Shown: one piece after another, positions 44,355 to 52,999 of the stretch | Position numbering within the stretch: the first letter of the stretch is position 1 | Layout: each line of letters opens with the position of its first letter | Origin: Dorea_D hominis | GTDB lineage: Bacteria; Bacillota; Clostridia; Lachnospirales; Lachnospiraceae | Reading direction: 5' to 3' | Assembly: GCF_014287705.1 (NCBI RefSeq) | Contig: NZ_JACOOY010000008.1 | Span: 62,001-126,000, forward strand | DNA: 64,000 nt | Notes under the pieces: model-generated | Databases searched by the model: none | What the model was told of the DNA's origin: nothing | The model's input: only the letters and a program-made list of their open reading frames with translations | Made by a program: the position numbers and the translations under genes

Positions 44355-45221
44355 CTAACTCCAACGTCTTTTCTGTATCATCTGCATCGTAAGGAAAATG
44401 AAAACAGCTGTAAGCGAAAAATACATAATGATTCCACTTACATCTACCAGATGATTGGAAACAATGTCATCAAGAGTTCCTGCCAGATAAAATTTACTGA
44501 AAAATGTATTTAATGCGCTTTCAAAAATGCTTGACTTTACTGCGTAAGTAATCCCACATCCAGCAAGTACGATCACTTCCAGACCTCCGGCGATCACAAT
44601 ATTTTTTGTCATATGCCAGATAGCAAGAACAATCAGTGTTAAAAGGACGCCGATTCCAATCACATTTGTGACTGAAGAAGTCGGAAGAAGATCCATAATT
44701 CCGTTCCACAGATATTGAAGAAGCAGGATTCCAACCGAACCAATCGCTGCAATAATCTGGCTCTCTGTCAGTGCCGAAACAAACATTCCGACAGATATGT
44801 ACGTGCAGCCCAGCAGGAAAAATACGAGAATCGCCATATCATCTGCCAGTATATATGCCGTTCCCTGTGTCTTAATGATCAGTGGGAAAATCAGATATAC
44901 TGCACATGGAATTGCCAGGATTGTTACCATTGCAAGATATTTTCCTATAACGACCTGAAACAGGCTGACCGGAGCTGTTAATAGCATCTGGTCTGTACGG
45001 CTTTTGCGTTCTTCGGCAAAACTTCTCATCGTGAGCACCGGAATTGCAATAACAAATACGATCAGAACTCCGGACAGCACATAAGAGAAATATGGATATC
45101 CATAATTCAGGTTATATGCCATAAAATAAACTCCTGTAAATGCGATCAGAAATGCAATAAATACATAGCCGATCATCGAATGAAAGTATGATTTCAACTC
45201 TCTTTTATAAATTGCACTCAT
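44355..45221 (-). CDS. ABC-2 type permease (GldF-like)
   Basis: Membrane subunit of 288 residues with six predicted TM segments. It begins MSAIYKRELKSYFHSMIGYVFIA. The block VLTMRSFAEERKSRTDQMLLTAPVS is the typical GldF/ABC-2 coupling region, followed by VVIGKYLAMVTILAIPCAVYL. The start ATG overlaps the ATPase stop as TAATG. Together with the ATPase, GldG-like and DUF4340 genes it forms an exporter-like complex. Confidence 0.9.
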   Translation of the reverse strand: MSAIYKRELKSYFHSMIGYVFIAFLIAFTGVYFMAYNLNYGYPYFSYVLSGVLIVFVIAIPVLTMRSFAEERKSRTDQMLLTAPVSLFQVVIGKYLAMVTILAIPCAVYLIFPLIIKTQGTAYILADDMAILVFFLLGCTYISVGMFVSALTESQIIAAIGSVGILLLQYLWNGIMDLLPTSSVTNVIGIGVLLTLIVLAIWHMTKNIVIAGGLEVIVLAGCGITYAVKSSIFESALNTFFSKFYLAGTLDDIVSNHLVDVSGIIMYFSLTAVFIFLTMQMIQKRRWS

Positions 45222-46204
45222 TACTTCTGTTCCTCCTTACCGGCTAATTTTTTCTCTGCCTCTTTCTGTTTTTTACCACCCTGCGTCAGCTCAAGGAAGA
45301 TATCCTCCAGAGATGATTTGTTCAGCCTTAGTGTAAGGAGCGGAATCCTTGCATCTGCAAATGTATAGAAAAGTTTCTCCCGCAGATCTGTACCGTCTTT
45401 GCTCTCTATATAAGCCAGTGTTGTATGCTCATCCGTTTCTTCATATTTTACAGAGCTGATCTCCGGAACAGATTTTAAAACCACTTCCATCTGCTCCTTG
45501 GAAGCTTTTGTCTCCAGCGCAACATGTCCGGTGCCGCTCATCAGATTTTCCAGATTCTCCGGTGTATCACTTGCCACCAGGTGTCCGCCTGCAATGATCA
45601 TAATATGATCGCACACTTCACGGATTTCCGCCAGAATGTGGGAACTTAAAATTACCGTATGTTTCTTTGCCAACGTACGGATCAGTTCACGGATCTCAAT
45701 AATCTGTTTCGGATCAAGACCAACGGTAGGCTCATCCAGAATGATGATCTCCGGGAATCCTAAAATTGCCTGTGCCAGACCAACTCTCTGTTTATATCCT
45801 TTGGATAAATTGTGAATGAGCCGTTCTTTTACCGGATCTAATTTCGTAAGTCTCATTACGCGCAGAATCTGTGATTCTCTTTCCGCCTTCGGAATTTTCT
45901 TAAGCTCCGCTGCGAACGTCAGATATTCAAGAACTGTCATTTCCATATAAAGCGGTGGCTGCTCCGGCAGATATCCGATACAGCTTTTTGCTTCTTCCGG
46001 CTCTTTTAAAATGTCATGCCCGTTGATCAACACCTCTCCTTTTGTAGCGCCAAGATATCCCGTCATAATATTCATAGTCGTAGATTTTCCGGCTCCGTTC
46101 GGTCCCAGAAAGCCATAGATCTGCCCTTCCTGTACCGTGAAGCTTAAGTTATCTACAGCCAGATGCTTTCCATAGCATTTGGTCAGATTTTTCACTTCGA
46201 TCAA
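45221..46204 (-). CDS. ABC transporter ATP-binding protein (GldA-like)
   Basis: Nucleotide-binding subunit of 327 residues. Walker A is FLGPNGAGKSTTMNI, the Q-loop lies in CIGYLPEQPPLYMEM, the signature is LSKGYKQRVGLAQA, and Walker B is IIILDEPTVGLDPKQI. A C-terminal accessory domain after residue 215 is typical of this subfamily, and the tail is Lys/Glu-rich. A TTG start at 46204 is chosen because AAGGAGG lies 9 bases upstream; the ATG at 46231 lies upstream of that site. An inverted repeat overlaps the ribosome site. Confidence 0.92.
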   Translation of the reverse strand: MIEVKNLTKCYGKHLAVDNLSFTVQEGQIYGFLGPNGAGKSTTMNIMTGYLGATKGEVLINGHDILKEPEEAKSCIGYLPEQPPLYMEMTVLEYLTFAAELKKIPKAERESQILRVMRLTKLDPVKERLIHNLSKGYKQRVGLAQAILGFPEIIILDEPTVGLDPKQIIEIRELIRTLAKKHTVILSSHILAEIREVCDHIMIIAGGHLVASDTPENLENLMSGTGHVALETKASKEQMEVVLKSVPEISSVKYEETDEHTTLAYIESKDGTDLREKLFYTFADARIPLLTLRLNKSSLEDIFLELTQGGKKQKEAEKKLAGKEEQK

Positions 46205-46217
46205 AATACATATCCTC

Positions 46218-46249
46218 CTTATACTGTTCAATATTTGTAACAGTATAAG
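46218..46249. promoter_or_regulatory. 11-bp inverted repeat over the GldA-like gene's control region
   Basis: CTTATACTGTT and AACAGTATAAG (10-base spacer) are perfect complements. On the minus strand the distal arm contains TATACT, a possible -10. The proximal arm runs into AAGGAGG, so the element could be a repressor operator (GntR-like) or a hairpin hiding the ribosome site. Confidence 0.6.
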
Positions 46250-46304
46250 AAGAAAGCTTGAAGAAAATGTGGAAAAGATATGTTTATTTTGTGAAAACGT
46301 TAAA

Positions 46305-46340
46305 GGGGGACGGGGCTTTTCTAGAAAAGCCCCGTCCCCC
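46305..46340. repeat. REP-like palindrome, copy 2
   Basis: Perfect 36-base palindrome: arms GGGGGACGGGGCTTTT and AAAAGCCCCGTCCCCC around CTAG, which is itself palindromic. It shares the GGGACGGGG core with copy 1 at 15702-15745. It lies 27 bases after the AIM24 stop and upstream of the ABC cluster, where it could also act as a terminator. Confidence 0.75.
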
Positions 46341-46366
46341 GTAACAGAAAAGTTTCTTCATTCCCT

Positions 46367-47047
46367 TTAATCTCCGCTCGGCATATACGGTCTCAATACA
46401 CCTGCCACATTACTAATCGGCATAGTCTGTAACCATACACGTCCCGGTCCGGTAATAATTGTATTAAATATGCCCTCGCCTCCAAACAGCATATTCTTAA
46501 CGCCCGGCACACTTCGAATGTCCATCTGGCAGCTTGCTGTCATTGCAGCCAGATGGCCGGTATCTACAACAATCTGCTGTCCCGGTGCAAGTTCATACTC
46601 CACGACATGTCCGTCAAATTCTGCAAATACGGTTCCCTGTCCGCTGATTCTCTGCATGATAAAGCCTTCACCACCGAAAAAGCCGGTTCCTAGTTTTTTG
46701 TTGAAGAATACCGACATTTCAATACCGACTTCGCCTGCCAAAAATGCACTTTTCTGTAAAATCATTTCCTGTCCCGGTGCGATTTCAAATGCACGAATCG
46801 ATCCCGGGAAGCAGGATGCAAATGCGATCATTCCTTCTCCTCCCTGTGCGGTATAAACATTCTGAAATGCCTTCTCGCCGGAAAACATTCTTCCTATCAT
46901 ACTCCCAATACCGCCATTCGACGTTGTCTCCATAAGCATATTCGGAGACATCCAGGACATTCCGCCACCTTCCGTGATCATCTTCTCACCAGGTTCTAAC
47001 TGACAGATAACTGCCGGCAAGGTATCGCCTACAATCTGGTATTTCAT
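46367..47047 (-). CDS. AIM24/TIGR00266-family protein
   Basis: A 226-residue soluble beta-helix-like protein. Family hallmarks are QLEPGEKMITEGGGMSWMSPN, GGIGSMIGRMFSGEKAFQN and a C-terminal FNTIITGPGRVWLQTMP. AIM24 homologues are widespread but biochemically undefined; in yeast the namesake is mitochondrial. GGAGG precedes the ATG. The gene stands alone between an SNF transporter and the REP element. No cofactor-binding motif is visible. Confidence 0.88.
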   Translation of the reverse strand: MKYQIVGDTLPAVICQLEPGEKMITEGGGMSWMSPNMLMETTSNGGIGSMIGRMFSGEKAFQNVYTAQGGEGMIAFASCFPGSIRAFEIAPGQEMILQKSAFLAGEVGIEMSVFFNKKLGTGFFGGEGFIMQRISGQGTVFAEFDGHVVEYELAPGQQIVVDTGHLAAMTASCQMDIRSVPGVKNMLFGGEGIFNTIITGPGRVWLQTMPISNVAGVLRPYMPSGD

Positions 47048-47097
47048 ATGTTGCCCTCCTTTTATGTAAAATTATTTCATTAGAAACCTTTTAATTT

Positions 47098-48567
47098 CTA
47101 TTTATTCTTTTCTTTCTTTTTCCCACCTGCACAATAAAGCACGAATCCAAGAAGCAGAACAGCTACTGCCATCCAGATTACAAGTGTTGTTGTACCAAGT
47201 GGGCTGAATTTATCATAATATCCTTTCAGATAAATAATGATGATAAGAAGTGGAATCACGTAGCCTACATAGCCTTTTAATCCCTTCGGGAAGCCGATTC
47301 CTTCTCCGGTATTCGCTTCTTCCAGGAATTTCTTCCAGCCCCATCCATTCTCTCTCGTACAGAAGAGAAGATAGCCAAGGCTTCCAAGTGGCAGGAAGTT
47401 ATTGGAAACAATAAAATCTTCCAGATCCATAATTGTACTTCCTTCGCCTAACGGCTGGATACCAGAAAGAATATTGAAGCCAAGAACACATGGCATACTC
47501 AGTATAATAATCAAAATTGCACTGACAATTACGCTTTTCTTTCTGGACCAGTGGAACAGATCCATATCAAAAGAAATAATATTTTCAAATACTGCTACTA
47601 GCGTTGTAAATGCTGCAAACGTCAAAAACAGGAAGAATAACGCTCCCCATACCTGTCCACCCGGCATCTGCGAAAAAATATTCGGAATGGTAATAAATAT
47701 CAGACTCGGACCTGCACCCGGTTCAATGCCAAATGCAAAACATGCAGGGATAATAATGAATCCTGCCATCAGTGCAACGAATGTATCCAGTCCTGTAATG
47801 CTGAGTGCTTCTCCTGCAAGGCTCCGGTTACGTTCCAGATAACTTCCGAAAATCATCATAGCACCAATACCAATTGATAATGTAAAGAACGCCTGACTCA
47901 TCGCCCCGAAAATAACATTTCCAATTCCAATTTCTGCCATTTTCCGGAAATCCGGAATCAGATAAAAACGGATTCCGGCTCCGGCTCCTTTTAAGAAAAC
48001 AGAATGTACTGCAAGAATGATCATCAGTACCATCAATACCGACATCATAACTTTTGATACTTTTTCAATTCCATTCTGAATACCAAACCAGCAGATTGCA
48101 AATCCGATCACACAGATCAGTATCGTCCAGAATGCCATATTGGGCGCATCAGCAAGCATCTTTGTGAATTTTGCACCGACTTCCTCTGCACTGTTTCCGA
48201 CAAAATCACCACGTATGCTGCGGAAGCAGTAATACATCATCCATCCGCCTACACTCGTATAAAACATCATCAACAGATAGCTTCCCAGAATGCCGATCCA
48301 TTTGGAAATATGCCATCTTGTTCCTTCCGGCTCCAGTTTTTCAAATGCTGCGGCGACACTGAAATGACTGCCGCGGCCGATGGCGAACTCGCAGATCATA
48401 ACCGGCACTCCCATGATCAACAGGAATACCAGATAAATCAGAATAAATGCTGCTCCTCCCATCTGTCCACACAAGTATGGAAACTTCCATACATTGCCAA
48501 TACCGATCGCACATCCTGCAGATACAAGAATGAATCCCAGACGCGATCCGAATTTTTCTCGTTTCAT
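47098..48567 (-). CDS. SNF-family sodium-dependent symporter
   Basis: Neurotransmitter:sodium symporter family protein of 489 residues, with 11-12 TM segments. The family opening FGSRLGFILVSAGCAIGIGNVWKFPYL contains the Na+ and substrate unwound region of TM1. FFTLSIGIGAMMIFGSYL corresponds to the TM6 region. It most likely imports an amino acid with Na+. GAGAGGG precedes the ATG. It stands between AIM24 and greA without close operon links. Specificity cannot be read by eye. Confidence 0.92.
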   Translation of the reverse strand: MKREKFGSRLGFILVSAGCAIGIGNVWKFPYLCGQMGGAAFILIYLVFLLIMGVPVMICEFAIGRGSHFSVAAAFEKLEPEGTRWHISKWIGILGSYLLMMFYTSVGGWMMYYCFRSIRGDFVGNSAEEVGAKFTKMLADAPNMAFWTILICVIGFAICWFGIQNGIEKVSKVMMSVLMVLMIILAVHSVFLKGAGAGIRFYLIPDFRKMAEIGIGNVIFGAMSQAFFTLSIGIGAMMIFGSYLERNRSLAGEALSITGLDTFVALMAGFIIIPACFAFGIEPGAGPSLIFITIPNIFSQMPGGQVWGALFFLFLTFAAFTTLVAVFENIISFDMDLFHWSRKKSVIVSAILIIILSMPCVLGFNILSGIQPLGEGSTIMDLEDFIVSNNFLPLGSLGYLLFCTRENGWGWKKFLEEANTGEGIGFPKGLKGYVGYVIPLLIIIIYLKGYYDKFSPLGTTTLVIWMAVAVLLLGFVLYCAGGKKKEKNK

Positions 48568-48686
48568 ATTTTGCCCTCTCTTTTCCTTTATATGTTAAGG
48601 TGCCAGGATCAAAAGCCTAAAACTACGAAGTACGGAACAATTCGTATAGCATCTTTTAACCCCAACATCATGTTAAATGGCTTATA

Positions 48687-49190
48687 TTAATATTTTCTCA
48701 GCGAATCCTGCGAATCATCTGTTGTATTCTCAATCTTCTGGATCTTGACATAATAACCGGCATTACCGTTCGTATTTACAAACACACGGTCACCAACTTT
48801 ATGTCCCTGAATCGCTTTTCCAAGTGGTGATTCAATACTGATCAGTCCCTGCAGCGAATTGCCACGCACACTTGTCACAAGCCGGTAAGTCTCTGTCTCA
48901 TCATCCTCTTCAAAATATACTTCTACTGTATTATTAATGCCAACTTCATCCGCTTTCGACTCATCAGAAACAATCTGCGCATGTTTGAGCATACGTTCCA
49001 GATAACGGATACGACTTTCATTCCGGTTCTTGTCCTGCTTTGCTGCCTTGTATTCAAAATTCTCACTCAGATCGCCCTGTGCTCTTGCCTCTTTTACCGC
49101 TTCCAGTTCTTTCTTACGCACAACCAGTTTGCGGTATTCAATCTCTTCTTTGATCTTGGATACATCACTTTCTGTCAAACGCTCACCCAC
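48687..49190 (-). CDS. greA: Transcription elongation factor GreA
   Basis: Rescues backtracked RNA polymerase by stimulating transcript cleavage. The 167-residue protein has an N-terminal coiled coil (KIKEEIEYRKLVVRKKELEAVKEARAQGDLSENFEYKAAKQ) whose tip holds the acidic D-x-SENFEY motif. A C-terminal FKBP-like domain follows (ISIESPLGKAIQGHKVGDRVFV). The start is a GTG with AAGG 8 bases upstream. It is 39 bases downstream of a HAD gene. Confidence 0.93.
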   Translation of the reverse strand: MGERLTESDVSKIKEEIEYRKLVVRKKELEAVKEARAQGDLSENFEYKAAKQDKNRNESRIRYLERMLKHAQIVSDESKADEVGINNTVEVYFEEDDETETYRLVTSVRGNSLQGLISIESPLGKAIQGHKVGDRVFVNTNGNAGYYVKIQKIENTTDDSQDSLRKY

Positions 49191-49229
49191 GTTTTCAACC
49201 TTCTTTCTACTATCTGCTTCTTTATTTCT

Positions 49230-50024
49230 TTAGATCAGACCATAATGCTGCATTGCTTTGTATACACCATCATTTTCAACGGTATCTGTCACATACTCTG
49301 TATATGGATCTAACACCGGATCGTGCTTCTTCATTGCAATGGAATGTTTTGCATATTCAAACATAGACTGATCGTTGCTGCTGTCGCCGAACACATACAC
49401 CTCGTCCTTCGTAAGTCCCAGATGCTGTCTCATAAATTCAATCGCTGTTGCTTTGGAATATCCTTTCTGCACCAGTTCATACATCCCATTTAATCGATCA
49501 ATGATATCTATGCCATCTTCAATCGATGCAAAAAATTCCTGATATCTGCAGTTCGGATCTTTCTTATTAATATGGATCAATAATTTATCGTATTCAAAAT
49601 TCTTCTTCTCCATGCTTGTCTCTCTGCCAAGCCCCATGGACGCCATATATCTCCGTGTACTTTCCACGGGTTCACACTGACTTACCCGTTCTGAGAAATA
49701 CATGTCATCCGTTCCTTCCAGAAATCCTTCAATGTGATACTTTTTCATCAGATCTATATAACGATTTCCTTCTTCAATAGATATATGGCTCTCAAAAAGC
49801 ACCTCATTCCTATAAATCAGATAGGTTCCGCATCCACATAAAAATCCATCTACATCAAGCTTTTTAATAATCGGCGGAACGCTGCATATCGTCCGCCCTG
49901 TATTAATCAGTACTTTATGCCCATTCTCTTTGACTTTCCGGATTCCCTCCAGTGCACTCTCCGGAACTTTCTTCGTAACACCACTTAAGAGCGTATCATC
50001 TATATCGAAAAATAATGCTCCCAT
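49230..50024 (-). CDS. Cof-type HAD-IIB phosphatase
   Basis: Haloacid-dehalogenase phosphatase of 264 residues. Motif I DIDDTLLSG lies at residues 7-15, motif II in LINTGRT, motif III in Lys of GYSKATAIEF, and motif IV in VFGDSSNDQSMFEYA. A C2 cap domain lies between motifs II and III. Members act on sugar phosphates, flavin or PLP phosphates; the substrate is unknown. AGGAGG lies upstream of the ATG. It is 39 bases before greA. Confidence 0.92.
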   Translation of the reverse strand: MGALFFDIDDTLLSGVTKKVPESALEGIRKVKENGHKVLINTGRTICSVPPIIKKLDVDGFLCGCGTYLIYRNEVLFESHISIEEGNRYIDLMKKYHIEGFLEGTDDMYFSERVSQCEPVESTRRYMASMGLGRETSMEKKNFEYDKLLIHINKKDPNCRYQEFFASIEDGIDIIDRLNGMYELVQKGYSKATAIEFMRQHLGLTKDEVYVFGDSSNDQSMFEYAKHSIAMKKHDPVLDPYTEYVTDTVENDGVYKAMQHYGLI

Positions 50025-50136
50025 TTTTCCGCTTCCTCCTGCCTGTTCTTCCCTTATTTTTACTCAGTAATGACTGTATTCACAATCTTTCCCATTATAC
50101 CCATCTTACAGAGATTTTGCAAATTTATCTCTGCAG

Positions 50137-51015
50137 TTATTTTCCGAAATAATGATCCACCCCATCTGCAATCCCGGATGCAATCTTCTTCTGATAGTCT
50201 GCCTGAGACATCTTCTGATCTTCCGCCGGATTCGTCATATATCCAATCTCAACAATCGTCACAGGCACTTTTGCCCAGTTCACACCGCTCATGGAATCTG
50301 TCTCCCATACTCGTTCTCTCTTTGCTCCGGTTGCTTTCACTGCACCGTCCAGAACTGCCTCCGATAATGCCTTGCTCTGCTTATACAGGCTGCCATTATA
50401 TTGATTAGATGCCGTCTGACAGATCGTCATCATTCCATTCGCACTGCTGTTCTCTGCTCCGTTTGCATGGACACGGATAAATGCATCTGCATTCGCATTG
50501 TTCGCCACCTCTGCACGCTCCGCATTGGAAATATTTACATCATTCGTTGTGCGCACCATCTTCACATTATACCCACGCACTTCCAGTATATTTTTTAGTT
50601 TCTTTGAAACTTCTAAAGTTAACTGATACTCTGGTTTTCCTGTGGAAACACCACTTGTTCCCGATGCAACTTTAGCTTTTGTCTGAGATGCTCCCGGTCC
50701 CACCGGCTCCTGTTCATTGTTGCCACGCGCCTGATGCCCTGCATCGATCACTACAAGTTTACCATTCCTCTGGCGCTTTTTTTCCTGCTTTTTCTTTGCA
50801 CGTTCCTTCTTCGCCTGTTCCGCTTTTGCTTTCTTTGCAGCTTCTGCGGCTTTTGCTTCTTTGTCACTGTAATCTTTTTTCTTATCTTTTGTATTGATCA
50901 CCAGTGGTTCTGGCGCTTTTTTTGGTTTCGCTTTTTCTTCTTTTGTCGCGCATCCTGCCAGCGCAATTACGAGAAGCACTGCCAGTACAGATATTATCCA
51001 TTTTCTCATTTTCAT
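50137..51015 (-). CDS. N-acetylmuramoyl-L-alanine amidase (Amidase_3) lipoprotein
   Basis: Cleaves the muramoyl-peptide bond of peptidoglycan. The 292-residue protein has a lipoprotein signal with lipobox VIALAGC near residue 22. A Lys/Ala/Glu-rich linker (about 35-85) is followed by the zinc amidase domain with VVIDAGHQ, a conserved Glu, RVHANGAENSSANGM and PVTIVEIGYMTN. The ATG at 51015 is preferred because GAGGAG lies 7 bases upstream; the ATG at 51099 has no such site. A promoter TTGTAA-17-TATAAT lies at 51098-51126. The enzyme probably acts in cell separation or wall turnover. Confidence 0.92.
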   Translation of the reverse strand: MKMRKWIISVLAVLLVIALAGCATKEEKAKPKKAPEPLVINTKDKKKDYSDKEAKAAEAAKKAKAEQAKKERAKKKQEKKRQRNGKLVVIDAGHQARGNNEQEPVGPGASQTKAKVASGTSGVSTGKPEYQLTLEVSKKLKNILEVRGYNVKMVRTTNDVNISNAERAEVANNANADAFIRVHANGAENSSANGMMTICQTASNQYNGSLYKQSKALSEAVLDGAVKATGAKRERVWETDSMSGVNWAKVPVTIVEIGYMTNPAEDQKMSQADYQKKIASGIADGVDHYFGK

Positions 51016-51097
51016 AAGCTGACTCCTCACTTTCCGGGAGATCCTGTCCCGCTTATATATAAGCTCACATGGGTTCAGATCTTTTAACTCTGATATC

Positions 51098-51126
51098 ATT
51101 ATAATTTACTGTTGTTTCATTTACAA
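51098..51126 (-). promoter_or_regulatory. Sigma-A promoter of the amidase gene
   Basis: On the minus strand TTGTAA (51121-51126) and TATAAT (51098-51103) with a 17-base spacer lie about 83 bases before the ATG. Confidence 0.7.
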
Positions 51127-51251
51127 GTTCTTCTCCGTGTAATCTTCTGGACAACAGATTTTTGTTCTGTTATACTCTTGTGGATTGTAAACGTATAAAA
51201 TACAAGCAATCCGCAGGCACATATACACATATAATATAAACATTATAAACA

Positions 51252-51265
51252 TTCACAAAAGTGAA
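51252..51265. promoter_or_regulatory. TTCAC-N4-GTGAA inverted repeat before the MATE gene
   Basis: A short perfect inverted repeat lies 43 bases before the MATE start, in a 292-base region otherwise holding only AT-rich promoter-like sequence. It could be an operator for a MarR/TetR-type regulator. Weak by itself. Confidence 0.35.
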
Positions 51266-51307
51266 CGATATACATACTTCCGTAATTTAACCAGAAAGGA
51301 CATTACT

Positions 51308-52648
51308 ATGCAGGTAACTAAAACTTCACCTACTATCTTCGGACAGTTTATCCGCTATGCCAGTCTGAATGTGCTTGGCATGTTCGGAATTTCACTCTAT
51401 ATACTGGCTGACACTTTCTTTATCGCAAATGGTGTCGGCGCTGATGGTCTGACTGCTTTGAACCTTGCAGTTCCTGCCTATAATTTTCTTCACGGCTGCG
51501 CACTCATGCTCGGTCTTGGCGGAGCAACACGCTATACGGTAAGCAAAAGTCAGGGAAAGACGGCCCATGCAAATAAATTTTTTACACATACGATTCTTCT
51601 TGCCACATTATTTTCCACATTTTTCTTCTGTGTGGGACTTGTTTTTGCTGCTCCCCTGGCAAGAATCCTTGGAGCCAATGCAGAAGTCTTTGATATGACG
51701 TATACCTACCTGCGTATCATTCTTCTCTTTGCTCCGGCATTTATATTTAATGAAGTGTTTCTGGCATTCGTCCGCAATGACGGTGCTCCACATCTCGCCA
51801 TGTATGCAATGGTCGGTGGCAGCCTTGCCAACATCCTGTTTGATTATATTTTTATTTTTCCGCTTCATATGGGAATCTTCGGAGCGGTACTTGCAACCGG
51901 ATGTTCTCCACTCTTCGGTATGCTCATCCAGTCCATTTACCGTATCCGCAGGAAAAACCAATTTCATCTTGTCCGTACCGGACTGTCCGCTTCACTTACA
52001 GGTTCGACACTTGCACTTGGTTTTTCTTCCCTCGTAACCGAAGTTTCATCCGGTGTTGTTATGATCGTATTTAATATGTTAATGCTGCGCCTTGAAGGAA
52101 ATACGGCTGTTGCAGCCTATGGTGTGATTGCGAATCTCATTCTCGTCGTCATCGCCATTTTCACTGGTATCGGACAGGGAATCCAGCCACTTATCAGTCA
52201 TGCCTATGGACGCGGCGAACGGCAGCATGCATTACAATACAGACGCTACGGACTTTTTCTGATGGCGGCACTTTCTGTTACTATTTATGCAGGAATTTTA
52301 TTTGGCGCAGATGGTATCACCACTGCATTTAACAGTGAACAGAACCCGCTTCTGCAGCAGATCGCCGTAAAAGGACTTCGCATTTATTTTGCCGGCATCC
52401 TGTTTGCCGGATTCAATATCGTGCTTTCCTTTTACTTTACATCCATTGAAAAAGCAGTCCCGGCGCAGGTCATTTCCCTGGCTCGCGGACTGCTCATCAT
52501 CGTTCCGTTATCTATATTACTTGCAAATATTCTCGGTATGACCGGTGTCTGGATGTCATTTCCGATCTCCGAACTGCTTGTATCTTTTCTCGGTCTCTTC
52601 TTCCTAGTGAAGCAGAAACTGGGAGGCAAACACAGCCAGAACACCTGA
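51308..52648 (+). CDS. MATE-family efflux transporter
   Basis: Multidrug and toxin extrusion family protein of 446 residues with 12 TM segments. ADTFFIANGVGADGLTALNLAVP in the N half is the typical MATE block, and GIGQGIQPLISHAYGRGE marks the second half. Na+- or H+-coupled export of cationic or other compounds is the expected role; some clostridial relatives export signalling peptides or flavins. AAAGGA precedes the ATG. Its 3' end overlaps the convergent crcB by 45 bases. Confidence 0.92.
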   Translation: MQVTKTSPTIFGQFIRYASLNVLGMFGISLYILADTFFIANGVGADGLTALNLAVPAYNFLHGCALMLGLGGATRYTVSKSQGKTAHANKFFTHTILLATLFSTFFFCVGLVFAAPLARILGANAEVFDMTYTYLRIILLFAPAFIFNEVFLAFVRNDGAPHLAMYAMVGGSLANILFDYIFIFPLHMGIFGAVLATGCSPLFGMLIQSIYRIRRKNQFHLVRTGLSASLTGSTLALGFSSLVTEVSSGVVMIVFNMLMLRLEGNTAVAAYGVIANLILVVIAIFTGIGQGIQPLISHAYGRGERQHALQYRRYGLFLMAALSVTIYAGILFGADGITTAFNSEQNPLLQQIAVKGLRIYFAGILFAGFNIVLSFYFTSIEKAVPAQVISLARGLLIIVPLSILLANILGMTGVWMSFPISELLVSFLGLFFLVKQKLGGKHSQNT

Positions 52649-52969
52649 TACTACACTCAGCACGGCATATACAAGTGCTGTCACTGTGTGTCCGCTCTGA
52701 AACAGATCCGTTGTTTCAAAAGCAAACGTAGAAAATGTCGTAAATCCTCCGCAGATTCCAACTTTCAGAAATAACACAAGCTGAGGATTCACTGACGGAT
52801 GCTTTCCTGCATAAGTTGCAATGCAGCCGATCAGGAAAGCTCCTGCCACATTAATCAAAAACGTCTTATATGGAAATCCGCTCTCACTTTGAACCGGAAG
52901 CAGACCGATCAGATAACGGCAGACTGCTCCGATAAATCCACCTAAACCTACAAATAAACAATTTATCAA
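52604..52969 (-). CDS. crcB: CrcB/Fluc fluoride channel
   Basis: Dual-topology fluoride channel of 121 residues with four TM segments. Family motifs are GGFIGAVCRYLIG, GTFLINVxG-like FLINVAGAFLIGC, and the fluoride/Na+-binding GGFTTFSTFAFET. A single copy would assemble as a homodimer. It starts 30 bases after the FliB-like gene and has no room for a fluoride riboswitch, so expression probably depends on the upstream operon. Its last 45 bases overlap the 3' end of the convergent MATE gene. Confidence 0.93.
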   Translation of the reverse strand: MINCLFVGLGGFIGAVCRYLIGLLPVQSESGFPYKTFLINVAGAFLIGCIATYAGKHPSVNPQLVLFLKVGICGGFTTFSTFAFETTDLFQSGHTVTALVYAVLSVVSGVLAVFASQFLLH

Positions 52970-52999
52970 TTTACTTATCTTCCTAACTTTATTTATACT

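Noticed and set aside
46179..46370. Plus-strand open frame of 63 codons
   Set aside because: Its 3' half is the REP palindrome read as protein and its 5' half is antisense to the ABC ATPase start.
48624..48646. TACGAA-N11-TTCGTA inverted repeat between the SNF gene and greA
   Set aside because: Only 6-bp arms; expected by chance and not near a clear promoter.
52970..52999. Fluoride riboswitch expected upstream of crcB
   Set aside because: Only 30 bases separate crcB from the preceding gene, too short for the element.
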